A stretch of DNA of 28,555 nt from Paramoeba atlantica (lineage: Eukaryota; Discosea), in assembly GCA_977017575.1 (NCBI GenBank), contig CDRNVI010000218.1, forward strand, positions 1 through 28,555. Direction: 5' to 3'. Position numbers and translations under genes: made by a program. This document shows, piece after piece, positions 9,996 to 20,211 of this stretch (within the stretch, counting starts at the first letter, position 1; each line of letters opens with the position of its first letter). Below the pieces are notes generated by a model that saw nothing but the letters and a program-made list of their open reading frames with translations, made no database searches and had not been told where the DNA came from.

Positions 9996-10185
9996 CCCCT
10001 ACTACATGACCAAGCTACATTGTACAGCACATTGTACAGCACATTTTAATTTTCTTTTTTTGTTTGAGCTGGTTTTCTAGTTAGTCCCTAAATCAAAAAA
10101 ACAAAAAGTGAGATTCCATTTCTTTCCCACACAATATTATTATTTTAAAAATGAAAAAAATTGAAACAAAAAAAATGAAAAAAAA

Positions 10186-13100
10186 TCAAACCTTTAATTG
10201 AATGATTAGTTCAACAATGCTTTCATCTTTTGCAACATCAAGTACTGTTTGTCCATTCTAAAAACAAGAAAAGAAAAGAAGTTCAAAAAAAAAAAGCTCA
10301 CTTTTCCAATAACCCCACAAATAAAAAAAATAGCAAAATAAAGAAATAAAGAAGAAAAAAAAAACATCAAAAAAAAAAAGAAAAAAAAACTTTGTTTTGA
10401 ATATTAACATTGGCACCATACCCAATCAAAATCTGTACAATTTCTTCAAAACCATTAGAAGCAGCTATGTGAAGGGGGGTCCAACCATTCTAAAATATTA
10501 AAAAAGAAGTGTTAAAAAAGAGAAAAAAAATAAAACAATTATAAAACCCATTAATTCCCCTCTCTATCACAGCAATATAAAAAAAGAGAATAGATTTTTA
10601 AAAAAGAGAAAGAAAATGAAAACTTTATCTTGATGACATATGTCAGACCCATGTTCAATAAGAATTTTTACAACTTCTTCAAAATCTTTGGAAGCAGCTG
10701 CATGAAGAGGGCTCTGACCAATCTGAACATAAAAAGAAGTTTAAAAAAGAAAAAAACATATATCATACATAATATCAGAGAATAACCAACACAGATTAGA
10801 AACACCAAAAAAAGAAAAAAGAAAAAGAAACAATATCAACAAAAAGAACCTTATTTCCAAGATCAACATTTGGTTTTCCTTTTTCCAATAAAATTTGAAT
10901 AATTTGTTCATGTCCATTATGAGCAGCAATATAAAGAGGAGTTACTCCTTTCTTTTTACATTAAAAAAAAAAAAAATAGAAAAATGAGAAAGTGAAAAAA
11001 AATGAGAAAATGAAAAAGAAAACACAATCAACAAAATAACACCTTAGTTACAAGATCAACATTTGCTCCACCTTTTTCCAATAAAATTTGAACAATTTGT
11101 TCATATCCTTCTTGAGCAGCAATAAAAAGAGGAGTTGCTCCATTCTTTTTACATTAAAAAAAAAAATAGAAAAGTGAAAAAGTGAAAAAAAAAGAAAAAG
11201 AAAAAGAAAAAGAAAAAGAAAACAATCAACAAAATAACCTTATTTGCAAGATCAACATTTGGTTCTCCTTTTTCCAATAAAATTTGAACAATTTGTTCAT
11301 GTCCTTTAAAAGTAGCAACAAAAAGAGGAGTTGCTCCATTCTTTACATTAAAAAAAAAATAGAAAAATGAAAAAGTGAAAAAAAAAAAAAGAAACAATCA
11401 ACAAAAAAGAACTTGGTTTGCAAGATCAACATTTGCTCCACCTTTTTCCAATAAAATTTGAACAATTTGTTCATGTCCTTTTTGAGCAGCAATATAAAGA
11501 GGGGTTACTCCTTTCTTTACATTAAAAAAAAAAAATAGAAAAATGAGAAAGTGAAAAAAATGAGAAAATGAAAAAGAAAAAAAAACACAATCAACAAAAT
11601 AACACCTTAGTTACAAGATCAACATTTGCTCCTCCTTTTTCCAATAAAATTTGAACAATTTGTTCATATCCTTTTTGAGCAGCAATAAAAAGAGGAGTTA
11701 CTCCATTCTTTACATTAAAAAAAAATCGAAAAGTGAAAAGTGAAAAAAAAAGAAAAAGAAAAAGAAAACAATCAACAAAAGAACTTGGTTTGCAAGATCA
11801 ACATTTGCTCCACCTTTTTCCAATAAAATTTGAACAATTTGTTCATGTCCATCCAAAGCAGCAATATAAAGAGGAGTTGCTCCATTCTTTACATTCAAAA
11901 AAATAGAAAAATGAAAAACTAAAAAAAAAAAAAAAGAAAAAGAAAAAGAAACAATCAACAAAATAACCTTACTTGGAAGATCAACATTTGCTCTTCCTTT
12001 TTCCAATAAAATTTGAACAATTTGTTCATGTCCTTCTTGAGTAGCCATAAAAAGAGGAGTTACTCCATCCTTTACATTAAAAAAATAGAAAAATGAGAAA
12101 CTAAAAAAAAAAAAAGAAGAAAAAGAAAAAGAAAAAGAAACAATCAACAAAATAACCTGATCTGCAAGATCAACATTTGCTCCTCCTTTTTCCAATAAAA
12201 TTTGAACAACTTGTTCATGTCCTTCTTGAGCAGCAATAAAAAGAGGAGTTGCCCCATTCTTTTTACATTAAAAAAAAATAGAAAAATGAGAAAGTGAAAA
12301 ATAAGGAAAATGAGAAAAAGAAAAAGAAAAAGAAAAAGAAACAATCAACAAAATAACCTGATCTGCAAGATCAACATTTGGTTTTCCTTTTTCCAATAAA
12401 ATTTGAACAACTTGTTCATGTCCTTCTTGAGCAGCCATAAAAAGAGGAGTTGCTCCATACTTTACATTAAAAAAAAATAGAAAAATGAGAAACTGAAAAA
12501 AAAAGAAAAAGAAAAAGAAACAATCAACAAAATAACCTTACTTGGAAGATCAACATTTGCTCTTCCTTTATCCAATAAAATTTGAACAACTTGTTTATGT
12601 CCATTTTGAGCAGCAATAAAAAGAGGAGTTGCTCCATTCTACATTAAAAAAAAAATAGAAAAATGAGAAACTGAAAAAAAAAAAAAGAAAAAGAAAACAA
12701 TCAACAAAAGAACTTGGTTTGCAAGATCAACATTTGCTCCACCTTTTTCCAATAAAATTTGAACAATTTGTTTATGTCCATTTTGAGCAGCAATGTAAAG
12801 AGGAGTTGCCCTATCCTTGACCAAAAAAAATTGAAAAAATGAAAAACTGAAAATGAAAGAGAAAAAGAAACAATCAACAAATAACCTTGTTTGCAAAATC
12901 AACACTTGGTTTTCCTTTATCCAATAAAATTTCAACAATTTGTTCATATCCATTTTGAGCAGCAAAAAAAAGAGGAGTTCTTCCATACTTTAGTTGCAAA
13001 AAAAAATCGAAAAATGAGAGAAAGTGAAAAAAAAAAAAAAAAGAAAAAAAAAAAATCAAATTCAAATTATCATCATAATATCATAATATCATAAAAGAGA

Positions 13101-14169
13101 AGAAACCATATCTGCAAGATCAACATTTGGTTTTCCTTTTTCCAATAAAATTTGAACAATTTGTTCATATCCTTCTTGAACAGCAAATTGAAGAGGAGTT
13201 GTTTCATGGAACTAAATAAATTTTAAAAGATAAAGTGTTTTGTTCAAAAAAAAAAAAAGAGAAAAAGAACCAAAAATGAATTTCAAAAAAGAAACAAAAA
13301 AGAAACAAAAATTGTTTCTATTGAAATTTTAAAAAAAAATGAAAAAAACTTGTTCAACAGCATTGATATTAGCTCCTTGATGTAATAACAACTCAATCTT
13401 CTTTCCATCTCCTTTGAAAGAACCACAGTGGAGATCTGTTATTCCAAACTGTTTTTGTTTTTTGTTTTTTGTTTTTTGTTTTTTGTTTTTTGTTTTTTGT
13501 TTTTTGTTTGAAAAAAAAAGTTAAAATTGTGCTCCAATTTCCACCCCTCTCTCTCTCTCCCAAAAAAGTTGAAAAACATAATATCCATTTTTTTAAAAAA
13601 AGAAAAGAAAAAAATAAAAAGAACATTGGGGTATTCATGTTTTTCCACCATCTCAAAAAGTATCCCAATTTGAATCCAATTGTGATCCACAAAAGCAATT
13701 TTGAATAATTCCTTTTGTTTTTCAAAAATATAATTAAAAAAGATTAATTTAATATTAAATCAAAATAAAATGTTGTTTCATTGAATCAAGACATAGACAA
13801 AAAGAGAAAGAAGAAGAAAGAAAACAAAGAAATAAACAGTCAGAAAAAAGAAGCAGAAAAAAGAAGCAGAAAAAAATGATTGACACAAACCTCAAATGAT
13901 TTTTCTTTCAATTCTTTTCTCATTTTCTCTTCTTCTTCTTCTTTTCTCTTCTTCTCTTCTTCTTCAATTCTCAATCTCACTGCTTCAAGTTCTTCATTTT
14001 CCACTTTCGGTCTTTTAATCACTCCCTTTCTTTGTTTTTCTCTCCCTTTCTCTTCTTCTTCTTCTTTTCTCTTCCTCTTCCTCTTCCTCTCTTCGTCTCT
14101 TCTCTTCTCAGGACTCTCTCTTTCTCTCACCACCTCCTCTTCCATCATATTTCTCTCATTCGAATTCAT
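10186..14169 (-). CDS. Ankyrin-repeat protein, 19 exons, one repeat per exon
   Basis: Splicing inferred by hand gives exons 13891-14169, 13625-13711, 13350-13448, 13107-13211, 12886-12987, 12714-12815, 12537-12638, 12358-12459, 12157-12258, 11968-12069, 11785-11886, 11606-11707, 11413-11514, 11239-11340, 11043-11144, 10850-10951, 10624-10722, 10391-10489 and 10186-10257, for 687 residues. All introns are GT-AG and all lie in phase 0. Exon 1 encodes a charged, probably coiled segment with a basic RKRKRKRK run (possible nuclear signal). Exons 3-18 each encode one ankyrin repeat of 33-35 residues with the TPL-x-x-AA-x-x-GHEQIVQILLEKG pattern; exon 19 is a short cap ending KV-stop. Ankyrin stacks bind other proteins; no enzymatic domain is present, and the partner is unknown. 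The frame stays open upstream to 14499, so a longer N-terminus with a hydrophobic stretch cannot be excluded. Confidence 0.85.
10850..12987 (-). repeat. Tandem array of 12 exon-plus-intron ankyrin units
   Basis: Twelve units of 172-201 bp each contain one 102-nt exon plus a 70-94 nt (up to 99 nt) T-rich intron. Exon sequence is almost constant, including synonymous positions (CAAATTTTATTGGAAAAAGG recurs). Introns also match: most begin GTTATTTTGTTGATTG or GTTCTTTTGTTGATTG, contain (CTTTTT)n, and end AATGTAAAG or AATGTAAAAAG. Exon subtypes by last three codons (ANQ, PSK, ADQ, VTK, ANK) recur in blocks; the VTK exon followed by a KGVTPLY exon occurs twice (11606-11707 with 11413-11514, and 11043-11144 with 10850-10951), with 91-nt introns of nearly the same sequence. 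Confidence 0.9.
13451..13509. repeat. (TTTTTTG)n microsatellite in an ankyrin-gene intron
   Basis: About eight copies of a GTTTTTT heptamer lie just upstream (in gene sense) of the acceptor at 13449-13450 of exon 3. On the coding strand the motif reads CAAAAAA, an unusual purine-rich approach to a splice acceptor compared with the T-rich introns elsewhere in the gene. Confidence 0.85.
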
Positions 14170-14971
14170 TTTGGAAAAGTAAAACAAAAATAAAACAAAA
14201 ATAAAAAGAGAAAAAAAAGCCACACAAAAAATGAATAAAATATGGTTTGCTAAATAAGGAATAAATCCAAATAAGGAATGAAGTGATCCGTTTCCGAATT
14301 TTCCAAAAACGACAAAATTTGGTTTTGCTTGATTGGTTGATTCGGTTTTCCGAAAAGAAAGATAGGGAAACAGAGGTTTCTCTCCTCTCTCTCCTCTCTC
14401 TCTCCTCTCACTCTCCTCTCTCTCTCCTCTCTCCTTACTCTCTCCCTCTCCTTTCTCCTCTTGATTGAAAAAAATCCTTCTTCTCTTTCTATCCCTCATT
14501 TTTGAGAAAAATGTGTCAGCAGTGAGATATTATTGAAGAAAGATTTTCTCCTTCTTGTGTGTGGGAAAAATATTGGCTCAGAAAAAACTGTTGGAAAAAA
14601 GGAAAGAGAGAGCTTATCAACCTTAATTTTTTATCATTGAACTGACACACAGAGAGAGAGAGAGAAATAGGGTTGTGGTCTGTTTTTCAACAAAAAAGAA
14701 AGAAATCGTTTAGCGTTGTTGTATGTTGGGGTGGGGGGAGGGAGAGAGGATATGGTTGGTTTGGAACGAGAGTGTGGTGGGGGTTGGGGATGTGTTGTGT
14801 AGAGAGGATGGTGTATGTACTTCGAGAGTCCTCCGTTGTAATCAATGGATTCTTCTTTCATCAGTCCATTGGAGGGGTGAAGAGAGAGAGGGAGAGGGAG
14901 AGGAAGAGAGAGAGAGAGAGAGAGAGGGTGGGAGGGAGGATGGTCTTGTCAGTATGAAAAAAGAAGAAGAA
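14170..14971. other. Intergenic/5' region of ankyrin gene with GA microsatellites
   Basis: This interval separates the 5' end of the ankyrin gene from the 3' end of the MADS gene. It contains pyrimidine runs at about 14380-14462 and purine runs at about 14650-14666 and 14878-14928 (GA repeats), plus T- or GT-rich DNA. Such runs are common in promoters of AT-rich genomes, but I see no defined promoter element. The ankyrin reading frame is open back to 14499 with a hydrophobic segment (HILFIFCVAFF) near 14200-14270; I regard it as upstream untranslated sequence, with low certainty. Confidence 0.5.
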
Positions 14972-16456
14972 TCAATCTTGTTGATGCGAAAATAGGGACG
15001 CTTCTCCTCCTTGTAAATAATTCTGAGTTGGTGCTGGGGGATCATTTTGTTGTTGGTGATGGGAGTGGGGGTGGTGGAGGTGGTGGTGAGATGAGTATTG
15101 GGGGGGGACGTGGTGGTGATGTGGTGGCAGTGGTGGTTCTTTTTCTTGGAGTGGTAACAACAACCCACCACCCCTTGGCCAAGGTTTTAGAGCGTTTTTG
15201 GAGGTGATGGTGGTGGTGGTGGGTGGGTGGTTGAGTGGTTGAAACCGCTTTGTGCTGCTGCTGAAGAGGAGGTTGTTTGGTGAGGGAGTGGAGAGAGGGA
15301 TGGGAGGGAGGGTAATAATGGAAGAAAGAGAGGGGAGATGATGATGATGATGCTTTTGTTGTTGTTGTTCTGATTGTTGATGGGATGGTTTTGGTGGTGG
15401 TAGTCGTGGTGATGAATCAAAAATTGGTCCTCTGCTGCTGCTGATGGATTTAAAAGGAAGAATAATATTGGGGTGATGATTTCCTTCTTTTGAAGGGAGG
15501 ACGGAGGGTAGAGAAGAAGAAATTTGTTGTTGTAGGGGAGGTAAGAGAGGAGTGGCGGCAGTGGTGGTGATTGTGGCGGCAGTGACAGCAGCAGTGGAGG
15601 AAGTAGCACTCCTTTTTTGTTGTTGTTGTTGCTGTGAGGAAACAAAAGAAGAAAAAGAAGAAGAACCAGAAAAATGTTGTTGTTCTTGCATATTGTCATG
15701 TTGATCCACAGAATAATCATCAGAATGACCTTCTCCTATGGATTGTTGTGATTGTTGTTGTTGTGTTGCAACACATTGTTGTTGTTGTTGGAATGAAGTT
15801 GTTGTTGGAATTATTGATGAGGTTCTTGTCACCAACTCGCTCTCACCAATCTGCTGAAATCGAGAGTTTTCAACAACAACAGGGTGAGGAGAAGAAGGAT
15901 AATGATGATGAAAACATTCTTCAGAAGAGATTGGGGTCATCTTTTCGAAGAACCGCTGCTGCTGCTGCCTTTGAAAAATTCTTGGTGGTGTTGGTGATGG
16001 CATTAATATTTCTTGAGGACTCATCATCATCAAGTCCTCTTCCTCTTCCTCTTCTTGATGAATTTGTTGTCTCTTCTTCTGTTGCTGATGATGATGTTGA
16101 GTAGTTGGTGATGTTGGAGGAGAAGGAAGAGGAAGATAATGTTCACAGAAGAAAACTTTTGATGCTTGAGGAGGGGGTTGAGAGTGGCAATAGAGCCTGG
16201 CATAGTCTTCATTCCGCAAGGCTCGAACACGACAAAAATTCTTTATCTTCTTTTCAAAATCTTCTGGAGAACAGGAAGAATACTGATACAATTTTGGGGA
16301 CTTTGAGTTGGAGATTATTGTCAAGGAAACTTGGCACCCACAGAGAATCGAGATTTCCATTGCTTTCTTGATTAGACCACTCTTTCTTTTCGAAAACGTA
16401 TTTTGTTGGAATCGCCTATCTGAAATTTTCTTGATTGGTAGTTTCTTTCTTCCCAT
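14972..16456 (-). CDS. MADS-box transcription factor, MEF2-type
   Basis: A single 494-codon exon begins MGRKKLPIKKISDRRF, the canonical N-terminus of a MADS domain, followed by TFSKRKSGLIKKAMEIS and LYQYSS (residues 1 to about 60). MGRKK at the start, KRK-x-GL-x-KKA and the YQYSS end fit the MEF2-like (type II) class better than SRF. MADS proteins bind A/T-rich CArG or MEF2 sites as dimers and act in the nucleus. Residues 70-494 are low complexity: Gln, His, Pro, Ser and Thr runs, probably disordered activation regions, encoded by CAA/CAG, CAC/CAT and CCA/CCT repeats prone to slippage. There is no plant K-domain. The 5' flank (16457-16640) is strongly pyrimidine-rich. I see no intron and no frame break. 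The start is fixed by the domain itself. Confidence 0.92.
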   Translation of the reverse strand: MGRKKLPIKKISDRRFQQNTFSKRKSGLIKKAMEISILCGCQVSLTIISNSKSPKLYQYSSCSPEDFEKKIKNFCRVRALRNEDYARLYCHSQPPPQASKVFFCEHYLPLPSPPTSPTTQHHHQQQKKRQQIHQEEEEEEDLMMMSPQEILMPSPTPPRIFQRQQQQRFFEKMTPISSEECFHHHYPSSPHPVVVENSRFQQIGESELVTRTSSIIPTTTSFQQQQQCVATQQQQSQQSIGEGHSDDYSVDQHDNMQEQQHFSGSSSFSSFVSSQQQQQQKRSATSSTAAVTAATITTTAATPLLPPLQQQISSSLPSVLPSKEGNHHPNIILPFKSISSSRGPIFDSSPRLPPPKPSHQQSEQQQQKHHHHHLPSLSSIITLPPIPLSTPSPNNLLFSSSTKRFQPLNHPPTTTTITSKNALKPWPRGGGLLLPLQEKEPPLPPHHHHVPPQYSSHHHLHHPHSHHQQQNDPPAPTQNYLQGGEASLFSHQQD

Positions 16457-18644
16457 TTTTCTTTTCTCCTCTCAGCTCTCAGCCTTTCTTTCTCAGCCTT
16501 TCTTTCTCTGTCTTTCTTTCTCTCTTTTCTTTCTCTTTTCTTTTGAAGCTTTCTTCTCTTCAGCCTCTCTCTATTTTGTGTGACCGTTTCGGGGCAGATT
16601 CCTTTTGTTCTTCGTGGCCTAAAAAAGAGTATTATTTTTCTGCAAGATTTCTACAACTAAACTCTTTTTGAACACAGAACTTTTTTTTGGCAAAAAAACT
16701 GTTTGGGAACAAAAAGAAACAAAAGAATAATAAGAAAGAATAATGTATTTTTTGTTTTGGTCTTTTTCTCTCCTCTCCTCTCCTCTCCTCTCTTCCTCCC
16801 CCTATTATCTTCTTCCTTTCCCTGTTCTCATTTTTTTTTTTGTTTTGTGATGTGATTTCTTTTTTTCTTCATGTGTGTGTGTTCGTTCCCTTGAAGTGAG
16901 GTAAAGAGAGAAATCAGATTTTTTTTTGAAAGTGATATCTAACAAACACTTTGAATAATAGACACATAAAGCACCCCCCAAGGAGCCCAAAAAAAAATAT
17001 TGTTGAAATCAACAAATGAAAAATATGTTCTTCTCTGAACGGCTGGGGTCAGTTTTCTTTTTGTTTTCTTTTCGCCAATTTGTGCGTCCCTCTTTTCCTT
17101 TTTTTTTTCTTTCTTTTGCTTAATTTTTTTTGTTTGTTTTTCTTTCCTTATTTTAGAAAAAAGAAAGGAGAGGGGTTGTGCACTACTGGCTTCCAAAGGG
17201 TTCGCTGTGTTGCGTTTTTCCCCTGAGGAAGGAATAAGGAATCATCCCCTGAGGAAGTGAGGGACTCCCTTAAGAAATCAAACACTGCTATCCAATCTTC
17301 AGGGTTTAGATGTTCCTTCCTCCCAGCATGTCAATCCCCTCCTCTGGTGGTGCGGTTTCCGCGGATATAAATGCTTTCTTCAAAGTGCATTGCCTCGGAG
17401 GTTCTACGAAATGAGTCAGGAGCTCATATGGACACAGAGGTACCACTTTGAAAAGTTTCCATTCACTCAAGTGAAAGTGATCGTATGCTTAGAGGAGGGC
17501 CTGACGCTGCTGGGGTGAGTTGCTTCTCCAGAAGTCTTCAAAAAGACATTTGGTGAGGTTTGGTTTGAACTCAAAGAGCGGGATTGGTAAACTGAAATCC
17601 AGGAGCCAAGAAAGGCTGTCTGATGGGTGTTCCTTCTAAGAGTAACTTAAACCCCCCCCCTTAAACCTTTTGACTTTGGGATGCCAGCAGCTTCTATCTG
17701 GGAGCGGTGGAGTTCTTCATTTGGGTGGAAAATACATTGTTGAAAATCAACGATGAAAAAAATACTCTTCTGCGATCGCCGGGCAGTTTTTTTTTTTCTC
17801 CGTTCTTTTCGTTTTTTTTTTTGGGGGGGGATGAAAGAAATTTTTTTCTTTTCTTATTTTAGAAAAAGAAAGGAGAGGGCTTCACACTGTCCTGCATTCT
17901 GTAGTGAAAGGCCAGAGAAGATTTTTTAGAGAGGGGGTATTATTGAAATCAACAATGAAAAATACTCTTCTGTGAACGGGTCAGTGTTTTTTTTTACCCC
18001 CCCTTGTTCTTTTCGTTCTTTTGGCCAATTTGAGCGTCATTCCTCTTTCTTTTGGTTAATTTTGTTTTTCATTTTATTTTTCGAATTTTTTTGAATAAAG
18101 ATAAAATTTTATTTGAAATCAAATGGTTTTCAAAGAAGGGGAATAACGGTCGAGGATGAAGATGCTGGGAGAAAGATGATACATCACCTAGGAGATCGGA
18201 GAGAGGATAATATTTGTTTAAGGGTCTGTTTCTCCTCAGGGGTGGTGTCTTTGTTCCTTCCTGCATCATTGAAGTCTGCCTCATTTAGTGGCCACTCTCA
18301 ACATATTCCCCTTACATATCATAATTCTTTGTATTGGTGCGCGGGTGACTGAGGGTGTCACCCATGTGTGTCAGAGCGGGGCTTGTTGGGTTGTCGGATC
18401 ACATGCCAAAAGCGTGTGGGGTTTCGTGGCTGGACACAACCCCCGAAACATCGATGCACAGTGCATCACCCAGGTTTTGGCCTCCAATGTCCCACAAAAC
18501 CACACACACAAACTGTTGATTTCATTGAATTTTAATTTTATTTTTGATTTGGTTTTCTCCAAGTATTTAGGAAGGGTTTGCTTTTGAGGAATCTTGCTGA
18601 CTTGAAAAAAGAACGGAAATATAAAAATAAAGACAAATTGAAAA
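16457..18644. other. Intergenic, diverged repeats and a GC-richer island
   Basis: No convincing gene is visible. A pyrimidine-rich stretch covers 16457-16560. Three diverged copies of a ~150-200 bp repeat occur at about 16990-17193, 17731-17890 and 17940-18080 (separate entry). Between them, 17200-17720 is less AT-rich and contains a duplicated CCCCTGAGGAAG at about 17220-17270, without a long frame. At 18340-18480 lies a GC-richer stretch with several short inverted repeats. The plus frame at 18288-18587 (99 codons) has no recognisable motif and I do not call it. Confidence 0.5.
16990..18080. repeat. Three-copy diverged repeat family with a hairpin core
   Basis: Copies lie at about 16990-17193, 17731-17890 and 17940-18080. 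Each begins with a near-palindrome (TTGTTGAAATCAACAA in the first copy) followed by GAAAAATA and CTTCTCTGAACGG or close variants. Copies 1 and 3 share CCAATTTG(T/A)GCGTC, and copies 1 and 2 share CTTATTTTAGAAAAA with GAAAGGAGAGGG. All three are T-rich in the middle. No coding frame, tail or target-site duplication was seen, so the nature of the element is open. Confidence 0.6.
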
Positions 18645-19800
18645 TTATCCTTCCCATTTTAATATATCAACTTTGTCTTTGTTGTGTTCAACTTTTACAT
18701 GACAACAAAAACTGTGAATACAAAAGGTAACTGGAACAAAAAAGATGACAATCCCAATTCCCACAAACACAAAGAAAACTGGATTGAATGTAAATTCACC
18801 AGGAGGATTCAATGGAAAACATGGAGTTTCTTCATCCATGACACACATCCCAGTCCCTTCTTCAGAGCAACAACAGGGGAGTGGACAATTAATGAAATTG
18901 TTTCTCAGGTCAAAATCAATTGAGCAAAGCCAAGTTTCTGGATCAAGAACCCCACTCAAAGAATTGGATTTCAAATTCCTAATGAAAAAAATCAAAATTA
19001 AACAAAACAACAAAGTTGTTTGAAATAATAATAATAATAAAAAGAACGAACAATTTTTGTAATTTGTAAGGGTCAAATAATTCAGATGGAACTGTTGTTA
19101 TGAGAAAGCAACCTAAAAAAAATCAAATCAATTCAAAAAAAAATCTGAGGAAAAAAAAAAAGGAAGGAATCACAAACAAGTTTTGCATTTTGAAAATTTC
19201 TCCAATTTCTGTTGGAATTTCTCCTTCGAATAAATTAGAAGTTAGATCTCTGCAAAAGAAAAAAAAATTAAAAAGAAGAGAAGGTTTGAGAAAGAAAGAA
19301 GAAGAAAAAAATTATGTTATTCAATAATATTTGAGAAAGAAAATATTCATACAAATTCGATAATCGAGAGATTTCTCCTATTTGGGTTGGAAGAGTTCCA
19401 TTGAATTGATTTCGAGAAAGGGACCTTTGAATAAAGGAAGTCAAAAAAAAAACATACAATAATAAAAATTATTATTATTTATTATTTATTTATTATTATT
19501 TAATATTTATTTCTTATTTATTATTTATTATTTATTATTTATTTATTTATTTATTTATTATTATTATTATTTATTTTAAAAAGAAAAAACATCATACACG
19601 ACAGTCAAATAAGAGAGTCTTCCAATTTCAGTTGGAATTTCTCCCTCTAACAAGTTGAAATTGAGATAACTAAAAAAATTCAAAAAAAAAAATCAATCAG
19701 TTTCAACAAAATAAAAAGAAAAAGAAACAGGTAATTTAAAGAAGAAGGATAGCCAATTTCAGTTGGAATTGTCCCAATCAAGAAAAAAAAGAAAATAAAT
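18645..19800 (-). pseudogene. Plant-type LRR membrane protein, 5'-incomplete and frame-broken
   Basis: Exons of exactly 72 nt at 19598-19669, 19353-19424 and 19178-19249 each encode one 24-residue LRR of the N-x-F-x-G-x-IPTEIG type, with the intron always after the second base of a codon. The last exon, 18645-18978, encodes half an LRR (LKSNSLSGVL), a Cys-rich cap (CPLPCCC), a transmembrane helix (FVFVGIGIVIFFVPVTF) and a short cytoplasmic tail. The exon between them, 19052-19112, is only 61 nt: 11 nt shorter than the unit, which breaks the frame. The most upstream unit (about 19729-19800) keeps GTIPTEIG but its first half has become T-rich. No signal peptide exon is found before the neighbouring gene ends at 20212. 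I infer a relic of an LRR receptor-like surface protein; a missed alternative splice remains possible. Confidence 0.7.
19463..19577. repeat. ATT/ATTT microsatellite
   Basis: An imperfect run of ATT and ATTT units lies in the intron between LRR exons 19353-19424 and 19598-19669. Confidence 0.9.
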
Positions 19801-20211
19801 AAAATAAATAAAATAAAATGAAAAAAATTGAAAAAAAAAAAATAAAAAATGAAAATTAAACTCAATTTCAATATTTTTCATTCTTCATCAATTAAAAAAA
19901 AAAAGAAAAGAAAGAAAAGAAAGAAAAGAGAAATTAAACATTTTAGTGATTTAATTTGACAAAAAAATAAAATAAAATAAAATAAAAAAAAAAGAAAAAT
20001 AAAATAAAATAAAAAAACAAAAAATTTTTAAAAAAATTCTTTTGAAAAAGAGAAAAATAAAAAGACTACAAACACTTTTTTGTCCCTGCAAACACCCTGC
20101 ATTTTGGGGTTCCCATGGGGCTTATTTAGCACAAAAATGGGTCAAAACCAAATTAGTTAACCACCAAATATCAGGAAACAACCAAATATCTAACACAAAA
20201 AGAATTATTCT
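19801..20211. other. Intergenic, A-rich
   Basis: Mostly AAAATAAAAT and AAAGAAAG runs up to about 20040, then less biased DNA to the Roco stop codon. This is probably the 3' flank of the Roco gene. No gene was seen. Confidence 0.6.

Noticed and set aside
10741-12344. Open frames rich in Phe on the minus strand of the ankyrin gene
   Set aside because: They are ankyrin exons read through into adjacent T-rich introns; splice sites and phase explain them better than separate small proteins.
18288-18587. 99-codon plus-strand frame in the GC-richer island
   Set aside because: No recognisable motif, no neighbouring exon, and its reading overlaps hairpins that explain the composition.
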